Of a DNA stretch of 18,251 nucleotides, positions 7,358 through 14,147 are shown in pieces; the stretch's first letter is position 1; the number at the start of each line of letters is the position of its first letter. The position numbers were made by a program, and so were the translations under genes. Source of the stretch: Candidatus Neomicrothrix sp. UBA825. GTDB lineage: Bacteria; Actinomycetota; Acidimicrobiia; Acidimicrobiales; UBA8592. The notes below the pieces were generated by a model, which worked only from the letters and a program-made list of their open reading frames with translations, had not been told where the DNA came from and made no database searches. Location: NCBI GenBank assembly GCA_002295705.1, contig DBHP01000079.1:2006-20256 (forward strand), written 5' to 3'.

Positions 7358-7396
7358 GACAAAGAAATGTTAACAGAGTGTTAATTTGAGTTTGAT
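7358..7396 (+). promoter_or_regulatory. 11-bp phased repeat upstream of glnA, candidate GlnR site
   Basis: Four hexamers start exactly 11 bases apart: GACAAA (7358), GTTAAC (7369), GTTAAT (7380) and TTTGAT (7391). The inner two are the best match, and a further GTTAAC is at 7333. OmpR/PhoB-type winged-helix regulators, which include GlnR, bind tandem half-sites with 11-bp spacing. The gap serves both glutamine synthetase genes. The match to the published actinomycete GlnR consensus (gTnAC-n6-GaAAc) is only partial, so this is a candidate. Confidence 0.35.
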
Positions 7397-7433
7397 AAGG
7401 GGACTTTTGCTGTAATTTGGTTAGAAATAATAT

Positions 7434-8759
7434 ATGGAACCCAAAAAAGATTATGCATTGAGAACAGTAGAAGAGCGAGGGGTACGTCTAATTCGCTTGT
7501 GGTTCACCGATGTTCTGGGACAATTAAAATCATTAGCTATTTCTCCGGCAGAACTTGAAGCTGCTTTTGAGGAGGGTTTACATTTTGATGGGTCTGCTAT
7601 TGATGGTTTTAGCAGAGTTCAAGAAAGTGATGTACTGGCGATTCCCGATGCAAATAGTTTTGAACTGTTGCCATGGGTAGATCCTTCGGAACCAACTGGT
7701 CGAATATTCTGCGACATCCATAATCTTGATGGGACTCCCTTTGCCGGTGATCCCCGCCATGTATTACGAAGAAACCTTCAACAAGCAAAAGAAAAAGGAT
7801 TTACATTTTTTACTGCACCGGAGATTGAATACTTTTACTTTGAAAGCGCAAGTAATCCTGTTCCTTTAGATAACGCGGGCTATTTTGACCTAACAACACT
7901 TGACCTGGGGAGTAGTTTACGACGCCGAACATTAGCGATGTGCGAAGCCATGGGCATACCAGTTGAGTATTCATTTCATGAAGATAACGCCAGCCAACAT
8001 GAAATTGATCTTCGTTATACCGAAACGCTTGACATGGCCGACAATATCATGACCCTTCGTCTAATCGTTCGTAAAATAGCTTTAGATGCAGGCATCCATG
8101 CAACATTTATGCCTAAACCCCTCGACAAGGGACAGGGATCTGGAATGCATACACATATGTCTCTCTTCAAGGGCGACGTAAATGCGTTTCATGATTCAGG
8201 CGACCCCATGGGCCTCTCAGATACGGCACGAAAGTTCATGGCCGGGGTGCTTCATCATGCTCCAGAACTCACAGCGGTCACAAATCAGCTAGTAAATAGC
8301 TATAAAAGAATGATAGCTGGTTATGAATCCCCTGTATATGTAAGTTGGGCAAGAAACAACCGATCTGCCCTTGTTCGTGTTCCCATTCACAAAGCAGGAA
8401 AAGCTTCGTCAACTAGAATTGAATATCGAGCTCTTGACTCAGCTGCTAATCCGTATCTGGCATACTCTGTTATCCTTGCCGCCGGTCTAAAAGGTATTGA
8501 AGAGAACTACGAACTTCCCAGCGAAGCCGATGATAACCTCTGGTCACTTACTAGAAGTGAAGCGCGTTCATCTGGTTTACGACAACTTCCTCAAGATTTG
8601 CGGCAGGCTTTGGATCTTATGGAGGATTCTGATCTTGTAGCTAATGCTTTGGGCGAGCATATTTTTGAATGGTTTCTCAGAAATAAAAGATCTGAGTGGG
8701 AACTCTATCAGGGAAGAGTCACTCCATTTGAGCTTGAACAATACCTACCGGTGTGGTGA
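7434..8759 (+). CDS. glnA: Glutamine synthetase type I, GlnA2-like
   Basis: The 441-residue dodecamer-type glutamine synthetase closely resembles actinobacterial GlnA2: RTVEERGVRLIRLWFTDVLG at the N-terminus, HFDGSAIDGF, APEIEYFYF (metal-binding Glu), GSGMHTHMSLF, ARNNRSALVRVP and a C-terminal FEWFLRNKRSEWELY. The region that carries the adenylylated tyrosine in GSI-beta enzymes (NLYDLPPE) reads NLWSLT, so the enzyme cannot be regulated by GlnE at that residue. The length without the 25-residue insertion also fits the GSI-alpha group. Some GlnA2 relatives act in polyamine or other amine metabolism, so a side-role cannot be excluded. There is no clear Shine-Dalgarno sequence before the ATG; a leaderless or weak start is possible. 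The glnR-like gene follows after 90 bases on the same strand. Confidence 0.93.
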   Translation: MEPKKDYALRTVEERGVRLIRLWFTDVLGQLKSLAISPAELEAAFEEGLHFDGSAIDGFSRVQESDVLAIPDANSFELLPWVDPSEPTGRIFCDIHNLDGTPFAGDPRHVLRRNLQQAKEKGFTFFTAPEIEYFYFESASNPVPLDNAGYFDLTTLDLGSSLRRRTLAMCEAMGIPVEYSFHEDNASQHEIDLRYTETLDMADNIMTLRLIVRKIALDAGIHATFMPKPLDKGQGSGMHTHMSLFKGDVNAFHDSGDPMGLSDTARKFMAGVLHHAPELTAVTNQLVNSYKRMIAGYESPVYVSWARNNRSALVRVPIHKAGKASSTRIEYRALDSAANPYLAYSVILAAGLKGIEENYELPSEADDNLWSLTRSEARSSGLRQLPQDLRQALDLMEDSDLVANALGEHIFEWFLRNKRSEWELYQGRVTPFELEQYLPVW

Positions 8760-8849
8760 TGGAAAATAAAAAAAATAGAATCAAATAATCTATGCAAATA
8801 AAACTCTCGTTACGTCAAGAAATAACACTCACCCGAAGGACTTGAACAT

Positions 8850-9530
8850 ATGTCTCCTTTGCTTGTGTACCCAGACCCACCTCCTCCCGAACTAGCACAA
8901 TCACTTGACCTTGCGGGCTTTTCGTGGAAAGCAGTTTGTAATTCAACAATTGCTGATGAAGAGTCAAAAGATCAGGATTGGGCAGGGGCGGTTATTGTTG
9001 CTGATGAAGACCCTAACGATGCTTTTGCCTTTGCTAGGTTCTTACGAAAGAAGTCAAAACCTCAGCAGGGTATTTTAATTCTCTTGAATGCCACACAACT
9101 AGGTCAATTAGAACTCCGAGATGAATTATTCGATGATTTCATATTGACCCCTTTCCGCCATCAAGAATTAGAAGCTCGATTAAGACATCTTTTCTGGTCA
9201 CAAGGCGTCGACAGTCGAGGTGAGGTCTTGACTCATGGTGATCTAATCTTAAATCTTGAAACATACCAAGCATCTGTGAATGGACGTCCTCTTGATTTAA
9301 CTTACATGGAATATGAATTGTTGAAATTTTTAGTTTCACATCCAGGAAAAGTTTTCAGCAGAGAGACATTGTTGTCACGTGTCTGGGGGTATGACTATTT
9401 CGGCGGGGCACGAACTGTAGATGTTCATGTCAGAAGACTTCGATCAAAATTAGGAGAGGAATACGCAGGATTAATTCAAACAATTCGTTCTGTGGGGTAC
9501 AGCTTTGGTCAAGCTAGATGGGGTTCTTAA
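8850..9530 (+). CDS. glnR: GlnR-like nitrogen regulator, OmpR/PhoB winged-helix family
   Basis: A 226-residue orphan response-regulator-type protein. The C-terminal winged helix (about 125-220) is strongly conserved: RPLDLTYMEYELLKFLVSHP, VWGYDYFGGARTVDVHVRRLRSKLG and TIRSVGYSFG, the pattern of actinobacterial GlnR. The N-terminal receiver domain is degenerate. The opening strand reads LLVYPDPPP without the usual acidic pair, the phosphoacceptor site reads VIVADED with Ala51/Asp52 where one aspartate is expected, and the Lys-Pro-Phe motif is TPF. Classic His-Asp phosphorylation is therefore unlikely, as for known GlnR. No sensor kinase is adjacent. GAAGGA nine bases before the ATG is a good ribosome binding site. 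Position beside both glutamine synthetase genes supports a nitrogen role; GTTAC at 8809 in front of it could be part of an autoregulatory site. Confidence 0.82.
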   Translation: MSPLLVYPDPPPPELAQSLDLAGFSWKAVCNSTIADEESKDQDWAGAVIVADEDPNDAFAFARFLRKKSKPQQGILILLNATQLGQLELRDELFDDFILTPFRHQELEARLRHLFWSQGVDSRGEVLTHGDLILNLETYQASVNGRPLDLTYMEYELLKFLVSHPGKVFSRETLLSRVWGYDYFGGARTVDVHVRRLRSKLGEEYAGLIQTIRSVGYSFGQARWGS

Positions 9531-9561
9531 GCGAAGCCAATTTGAAATTCAAGGCTTGACT

Positions 9562-9747
9562 TTAGCTACTTGGTTTCTGATAAAAATCCTTTTGACTTAA
9601 ATCGTAAAGTTCAGTCCCTTGATTCTCTTTATCAACTTCTTTTTGTAAGACAGTTCCGAGTAACCCACTAAACAACAGTCCTGTCATAATGATAGATACT
9701 GGCACAATGACGATTAGCAAGATGATGATGACTACCGATCCACCCAT
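9562..9747 (-). CDS. Small single-pass membrane protein, unknown function
   Basis: A 61-residue protein with one long hydrophobic segment (about residues 4-34, VVIIILLIVIVPVSIIMTGL onward) and a short charged cytoplasmic or periplasmic tail (KEVDKENQGTELYDLSQKDF). AGGAG lies seven bases before the ATG at 9747, one of the best ribosome binding sites in the window. This strongly supports translation. It starts 28 bases after the end of ridA on the same strand and is probably co-transcribed with it. No function can be assigned; it converges with the GlnR-like gene across 31 bases. Confidence 0.7.
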   Translation of the reverse strand: MGGSVVIIILLIVIVPVSIIMTGLLFSGLLGTVLQKEVDKENQGTELYDLSQKDFYQKPSS

Positions 9748-9775
9748 TAATTAACTCCTATGTGCTACTCGCTAC

Positions 9776-10132
9776 TTAATCAGCTATCTCTATCCTAGCC
9801 CAAGCTTCAATCTCCACAACCGCTCCAAGAGGCAAGGCAGTGACAGCCACAGCAGAACGCGCGGGCCGATGGGAACCAAATTCTTTCATATAGATAGCAT
9901 TCATTGGCTGGTAGTCGTCGATATCAACAAGAAAAACAGTCGTCTTTACAATATTTTGCAAGGTGAGTCCTTCGCCAGCTAACAGGGCTTTGAGGTTTTT
10001 AAATGTCTGAATCATTTCAGCTTCAAGTCCGCCAGAAACTAATTCACCATCAAGCAAACCTATTTGCCCAGATGTTATGAACCATTCTCCTGCTTGCAGT
10101 ATTGGGGAATATGGTCCGATTGGCTTTGACAT
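9776..10132 (-). CDS. ridA: RidA family enamine/imine deaminase
   Basis: RidA (YjgF/YER057c/UK114) proteins are small cytoplasmic trimers that hydrolyse reactive 2-aminoacrylate and related imines. Visible signatures are IGPYSPI at the N-terminus, ITSGQIGL, NLKALLAGEGL, VVKTTVFL-like IVKTTVFLVDIDDY and RPARSAVAVTALPLGAVVEIEAWA. Arg92 corresponds to the substrate-carboxylate arginine. At 118 residues the protein is about eight shorter than usual because the N-terminal strand before IGPYS is brief. No better upstream start exists before an in-frame stop, except a non-standard ATT. It is divergent from the Tat-lipoprotein gene. Some RidA subfamilies have lost deaminase activity, but the key arginine is present here. 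Confidence 0.93.
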   Translation of the reverse strand: MSKPIGPYSPILQAGEWFITSGQIGLLDGELVSGGLEAEMIQTFKNLKALLAGEGLTLQNIVKTTVFLVDIDDYQPMNAIYMKEFGSHRPARSAVAVTALPLGAVVEIEAWARIEIAD

Positions 10133-10210
10133 ATCTTTAGAATACCTGTCCTTATTAATGAACTATGAGACTCTTAACAAACTCTTGTGAAGGGGTAGTA
10201 GAATTCAAAA

Positions 10211-11131
10211 ATGATTTACAAGAATATAGCTGTTGACAGCAAAGCTTTATCTCGTAGGCTATTTCTATTAGGTACTGGAACCATGGCTATTTCAGCAGCA
10301 TGCTCGCAAAATACTGTGACCTCTGCAAGCCCTTCAATTGATAACCTTCGTTACCTGAAAAGTGGTTTCGCTGATGGTCTTATAAGCCCGTCAACAATCA
10401 TTGAGGGAATGCCTCAACGGACGCCTTTTTTGCTTTATGGGTCTGATGGAATTCCAATAGTGAACGATGTCCCGAGAGCAATCCCAGTAACTTTACAATT
10501 CCCTTCAGGAAAGTCACTTGAGCTTGAATTAAAAGAATTCAGTGAAGGAATTCCCACTCCGTATTTTCCTATGTTCTTTGAATCAAACGAAGTAGGTCTT
10601 CATAAAGTGGCTTACGTGATTGATGAGACTCCTCAATCGCTTTCTTTTCTAGTTTCAGATAAAGGCGATGTCGATCTAGTACAAGTTGGAGAAACATTAC
10701 GTAGAACAGAGATACCCACTTTTGATAACCCTTTGAATTTCTCAGTAATTTGCACTCGATTCGATCCTTGTCCTTACCACTACGTGACTGTTGAAGAAGC
10801 ACTCTCTAATTCCTTATCGACTGTACTGCTAATTTCTACTCCTGGTTTTTGCCAGACAAGCATTTGCGGTCCTTCTTTGGAAATATTGATAGAGCTAGTT
10901 GGTGAGAGCACTAATGGCCTCAATGTCATACACGCTGAGGTGTATATTGATCCTGAGAAAATAGCAGAAGTGAATAACTTTCAGAGTCTGTTATCTCCGG
11001 TGATAAGAGACTATGGAATGTCCTTTGAGCCAAGTCTAATAGTCGCCAATAGCGAAAACGTAGTAGTTGCTCGGCTCGATTACATGTTCGACAAGCTTGA
11101 AATAGAGAATGCTTTATCTCTAATTAACTAA
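10211..11131 (+). CDS. Tat-exported putative lipoprotein with thioredoxin-like CX4C motif
   Basis: The 306-residue product starts with a twin-arginine signal (SRRLFLLGTG, Arg15-Arg16) that runs into a lipobox-like SAAC with Cys31, so it is probably exported folded and lipid-anchored outside the membrane. The central part (about 50-160) looks like an extracytoplasmic beta domain. The C-terminal part starts at VLLISTPGFCQTSICGP, where Cys214 and Cys219 lie after a strand at the position of a thioredoxin or SCO-type active site. The rest (GLNVIHAEVYIDPEK, later SLIVANSENVVVARLDYMF) fits a thioredoxin-like fold. The spacing is CX4C rather than CX2C or CX3C. A role in thiol redox or metal (e.g. 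copper) handling is inference. The gene overlaps the convergent erpA-like gene by eight bases. Confidence 0.8.
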   Translation: MIYKNIAVDSKALSRRLFLLGTGTMAISAACSQNTVTSASPSIDNLRYLKSGFADGLISPSTIIEGMPQRTPFLLYGSDGIPIVNDVPRAIPVTLQFPSGKSLELELKEFSEGIPTPYFPMFFESNEVGLHKVAYVIDETPQSLSFLVSDKGDVDLVQVGETLRRTEIPTFDNPLNFSVICTRFDPCPYHYVTVEEALSNSLSTVLLISTPGFCQTSICGPSLEILIELVGESTNGLNVIHAEVYIDPEKIAEVNNFQSLLSPVIRDYGMSFEPSLIVANSENVVVARLDYMFDKLEIENALSLIN

Positions 11132-11456
11132 AGCTTTGTCCGCATCCACAAGTCTTTTGAGCATTTGGATTATCAATGCTGAATCCCGACTGGTCCAGAC
11201 CATCTTTGTAGTCAAGCGTGGCGCCCTGAAGAAGCATTGAACTTGATGGATCGACAACAACACGTATAGGACCAAAGCTTATTGTTTCGTCGTCATCAGC
11301 TATGTCTGAATCAAAATACATTTCATAGCTAAAACCAGAGCATCCTCCTGGCCTTACCGCTACGCGAAGCGCTAGATTGTCTTCACCTTCGCCTTTAATT
11401 AATTCGTCTACTTTTGTGGTTGCGGACTCTGTAAGTGTTATCACTTCTAACTCCAT
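11124..11456 (-). CDS. erpA: A-type Fe-S carrier protein (HesB/IscA/ErpA family)
   Basis: Accepts and delivers iron-sulfur clusters to apoproteins in the cytoplasm. The 110-residue protein has the full A-type signature: ITLTESATTKVDELI, LRVAVRPGGCSGFSYEM with Cys39, VVVDPSSSMLLQGATLDY, and the C-terminal CGCG with Cys103 and Cys105. FSIDNPNAQKTCGCGQSF matches ErpA/IscA proteins. It starts at the ATG at 11456 and is divergent from the Mrp ATPase gene, another Fe-S protein, across about 80 bases, so the two may share regulation. No Shine-Dalgarno sequence is visible. IscA and ErpA cannot be told apart safely without a tree, so the symbol is a best guess. Confidence 0.93.
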   Translation of the reverse strand: MELEVITLTESATTKVDELIKGEGEDNLALRVAVRPGGCSGFSYEMYFDSDIADDDETISFGPIRVVVDPSSSMLLQGATLDYKDGLDQSGFSIDNPNAQKTCGCGQSFS

Positions 11457-11535
11457 TTATTTGTTTTATTCATTTTACAAGAAACTACGGCAGAGAGAAA
11501 AGGGTTGTGGCAAAAAACTTTGTATGATTTTTTTT

Positions 11536-12702
11536 ATGGGTGTAGATCAGTCTGGTCTTGAAATCAAAGAAAAAGTCATAAATCAACTGCGGGGAGTCGT
11601 AGACCCCGAGCTTGGCTCGGACATTGTTGATTTAGGAATGGTGAAGGAAATTGATTTCAAAGATACCGGTGACTTGCACATAACGATTGCGCTGACCACT
11701 GCAGGGTGTCCTCTTAAAGCCCAAATTCAAAAAGATGTTCGGTTGAGAATGAAGAACGTCGTAGAAGTTTCAAGTGTAAAAATTGAGTGGACTGAATTAA
11801 CAGACGAAGAACGTGCACAAACAATGGATCGGGCACGTTTTAATTTGTCGCAGGAAGATGTCGTAACCCAAATTCCTCAGACAACGAAATCAATTATGAT
11901 CGCATCAGGGAAAGGTGGAGTTGGTAAATCTTCAGTAACTGCAAATATAGCTACCGGATTAGCTTCTAGAGGTTTGACAGTTGGTGTTCTTGATGCCGAT
12001 ATTTGGGGGTTTTCTATTCCACAAATGCTTGGCGTTGATGGAAGGTTAGCGGGTAATGAGGAAACGAAAAAGATTGTCCCCTTGGTTAAAAATGTAGGAA
12101 AAGGTACGTTGAAAATTATCTCAATGGGGTTTTTAGTTGATGAAAACAAAGCATCACTTAATTGGCGAGGTTTAATTCTTAATCGTGCTGTCCGCCATTT
12201 TCTCGAAGACGTTGAGTGGGGAGATATGGATTACCTTGTGATAGATATGCCTCCAGGAACTGGTGACGTTCAAATGGGATTGGCAAAGATGCTGCCAAGG
12301 TCAGACATGATCGTTGTGACCACCCCATCAAAAACAGTACAAACTGTAGCTACACGGGTAGCTAGCATGGCACAAAGCTACTATCTACGAATTGCTGGAG
12401 TAATCGAAAATATGTCTGCTTTCATTAATGAAGAAGGTAACCGCTATGAGATCTTTGGAACTGGGGGGGGCGAAAAACTTGCGCAAGAACTTGGTGTTCC
12501 TTTACTCGGATCGATTCCGATTGATCCATTCGTGAGTGACGGCTCGGATACCGGAGTTCCAGTAATTCTAGGAGAAGGACATGCCGCGGAATCCTTAAAT
12601 TTGATTGTTGATGAGGTACTTGCTGCAATTCCGAAGGTCAACCCGATAGATTGCACGGCACATGGTTCATTAGAAACTTCGGTAACAATCTCAAATAGTT
12701 AG
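11536..12702 (+). CDS. Mrp/NBP35-type Fe-S cluster carrier P-loop ATPase
   Basis: A 388-residue cytoplasmic ATPase of the Mrp/ApbC family, involved in Fe-S cluster transfer. The N-terminal MIP18/DUF59 domain (about 1-90) includes VVDPELGSDIVDLGMV and TTAGCPLK. The deviant Walker A GKGGVGKS is at 125-132, followed by DADIWGFSIPQMLG and DMPPGTGD at 237-244. The CPxC motif that holds the bridging cluster in many Mrp proteins is absent: the segment after ENMS reads AFINEEGNRYEIFG, as in actinobacterial homologues I recall. I chose the ATG at 11536; the ATG at 11524 would add four residues. A much longer open frame back to 11377 runs through the divergent erpA gene and does not resemble the family. 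A run of eight G at 12463-12470 encodes TGGGE. Confidence 0.92.
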   Translation: MGVDQSGLEIKEKVINQLRGVVDPELGSDIVDLGMVKEIDFKDTGDLHITIALTTAGCPLKAQIQKDVRLRMKNVVEVSSVKIEWTELTDEERAQTMDRARFNLSQEDVVTQIPQTTKSIMIASGKGGVGKSSVTANIATGLASRGLTVGVLDADIWGFSIPQMLGVDGRLAGNEETKKIVPLVKNVGKGTLKIISMGFLVDENKASLNWRGLILNRAVRHFLEDVEWGDMDYLVIDMPPGTGDVQMGLAKMLPRSDMIVVTTPSKTVQTVATRVASMAQSYYLRIAGVIENMSAFINEEGNRYEIFGTGGGEKLAQELGVPLLGSIPIDPFVSDGSDTGVPVILGEGHAAESLNLIVDEVLAAIPKVNPIDCTAHGSLETSVTISNS

Positions 12703-13532
12703 CGGATTGACCATCCGGCCTTAAGGTGTTTGACTGACTTTTCTTCAGCGAGTTTCGTTAAATGAACCTGAACGGATTCAGCTAGGCTCTCAATATCTTC
12801 GGTATTTGAACCTTTCGATGCGCTTGCGGTTGCAATTTCGGTTGGAGTCTTGGCACCTTTCTTCAAAGCTTTCAAGATGTCCTGATCAGTCTTATCAAAA
12901 GATTGGATAGCTGAAGATATAGCGTTCTTAGGGTCTTCAATCACGTGACCAAACGCTGGTGCGAATCTCTTTAACCGCATTTTTTGTGTCTTTTGAAAAC
13001 TCTGATGGTAAGCCGAGAGATCCGAGCAACCGGTGATTAAAGGGATTGACTTATCATCCGAAAGTAGCTTTCCGCATATTAGAGTTCTTTCCTCTTCTAA
13101 TAAGAATGACTTATGATCAGTAACTGGGCCGTCCATATCGTGGATAGTGATTCTGAACTCGGTTCCCAAAATTGTGTCACCATCTTGAGGAGTTAATTTC
13201 TCAGCTCCGGTGCGTTCAATGAGAGCATCAATTGCCCCTGCATGCTCTGGATCAGAGCATGTGCTGGTGACCCACTTGATTCGATCTCCACCGCAGCCAA
13301 TGACAGAGTCTAAGTGAGCGCTATTTTCTGGCCCCGGATCTATAACAACAATCTCATCAATACCTATAAGGTAAGTGTTAGTTCCGTAAGACCTTATAGG
13401 GCTTGGATTTAATGCAAGGATTCTTCGCACTAATGGGCTTAATGCTCTAGCAACGCCAGGCACTATAGGCTCCGGTCCTTCTTCCTTATCTTCTTCCATG
13501 ATTAAAAAACCGTTGAGACCTTTCTTAGTCAT
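12699..13532 (-). CDS. Metallo-beta-lactamase-fold protein with degenerate metal site (LACTB2-like)
   Basis: The 277-residue protein has the framework of LACTB2/RNase Z-like hydrolases: NTYLIGIDEIVVIDPGP (about 52-68), a GHVIEDP segment and a C-terminal winged helix that starts near DILKALKKGAKTPTEIA. The metal-binding HxHxDH signature is replaced by SxCxDP (within TSTCSDPEHAGA, 89-100), keeping only Asp94. The second histidine motif reads HDMDGPVTDHKS and the later ligand region CGKLLSDDK. It is thus probably a non-hydrolytic or altered relative. The ATG at 13532 overlaps the stop of fxsA by eight bases, which suggests translational coupling. An ATG at 13499 is the alternative start. The stop overlaps the convergent Mrp gene by four bases. 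Confidence 0.8.
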   Translation of the reverse strand: MTKKGLNGFLIMEEDKEEGPEPIVPGVARALSPLVRRILALNPSPIRSYGTNTYLIGIDEIVVIDPGPENSAHLDSVIGCGGDRIKWVTSTCSDPEHAGAIDALIERTGAEKLTPQDGDTILGTEFRITIHDMDGPVTDHKSFLLEEERTLICGKLLSDDKSIPLITGCSDLSAYHQSFQKTQKMRLKRFAPAFGHVIEDPKNAISSAIQSFDKTDQDILKALKKGAKTPTEIATASASKGSNTEDIESLAESVQVHLTKLAEEKSVKHLKAGWSIR

Positions 13533-14034
13533 CCTGTGAGTCGGAGGGATAATCTTCGCTGTTATCTTCTGCGTGTAGATCTATAATTCTACCTTGATCA
13601 TTCCGATAGAAGAAGAAAGAATTACGAGAATTATTTTTTTTGCGCTTGTTATCGTTTGATTGACCGAATATTGAAGTCCTCTGTTTAAACCTGCCGACGA
13701 TAAGGCTTCTAAATATAGGCCTTGTTAGTGGAAATAGCAGCAGCAGACCTAAAGCATCAGTTAAGAATCCTGGAGTTAGCATCAATGCCCCAGCAAAGAG
13801 AACTAATCCACCGTCAACTAACTCTTTATTTGGTATTTGCCCCGTGGTTAGTTGCGTTTTAATTTTTCGAATTATTCCTATTCCCTGAGCCCGAACTAGC
13901 CAAGCTCCTATGAGGCTCACCAGTATTAGCAGAATGATTGAATTAAATACTCCTGTGTTCTGAGCAACTTGAATAATCACATATAGTTCTGCAATCGGAA
14001 TAATTATGAAAAGTAGAAACAAAAGAAGCATCAT
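13525..14034 (-). CDS. fxsA: FxsA family membrane protein
   Basis: A 169-residue inner-membrane protein. FxsA in E. coli was identified because, when overproduced, it relieves F-plasmid exclusion of phage T7; its native role is unclear. The signature is visible: FIIIPIAELYVIIQV (first membrane segment), SIILLILVSLIGAWLVRAQG (second), VLFAGALMLTPGFLTDALGLLLLFPLTRP (two further hydrophobic stretches with the PGFLTD motif). The tail (about 115-169) is polar, rich in Asn, Lys, Asp and Ser, and likely cytoplasmic. The gene begins divergently from selA and overlaps the next gene, encoding the metallo-beta-lactamase-fold protein, by eight bases, so the pair should be co-translated. ATG at 14034, with a second ATG directly after. 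Confidence 0.9.
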   Translation of the reverse strand: MMLLLFLLFIIIPIAELYVIIQVAQNTGVFNSIILLILVSLIGAWLVRAQGIGIIRKIKTQLTTGQIPNKELVDGGLVLFAGALMLTPGFLTDALGLLLLFPLTRPIFRSLIVGRFKQRTSIFGQSNDNKRKKNNSRNSFFFYRNDQGRIIDLHAEDNSEDYPSDSQDD

Positions 14035-14061
14035 TACATTCTATGAGCTGTTTCTTGACGT

Positions 14062-14089
14062 TTGACTAAAGTTTCATCTGTGTTATTTT
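14062..14089 (+). promoter_or_regulatory. Putative promoter of selAB
   Basis: TTGACT (14062-14067) and TATTTT (14084-14089) are 16 bases apart, matching five and four of six sigma-70 consensus positions. Transcription would start near 14096 and leave a leader of about 50 bases before selA. It lies in the 113-base divergent gap with fxsA. No experimental support can be claimed. Confidence 0.35.
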
Positions 14090-14147
14090 TTAGGCTTCAT
14101 TAAATTCTTTTATGAAAAAATAGGTTGAATCGTCGTAGAGTCAATGT

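Noticed and set aside
9533..9560. AAGCC/GGCTT inverted repeat after the GlnR-like gene as a terminator
   Set aside because: The stem is only 5 bp around a long A/T-rich interior and lacks a T-tract, so the support is too weak to list.
11377..11535. Upstream extension of the Mrp ATPase reading frame
   Set aside because: It runs antisense through the start of the erpA-like gene and does not resemble the Mrp N-terminus; ATG 11536 or 11524 fits the family.
12463..12470. Run of eight G as a programmed frameshift site in the Mrp gene
   Set aside because: The reading frame continues normally through TGGGEKL and matches the family on both sides; no frameshift is needed. It may be an error-prone site only.
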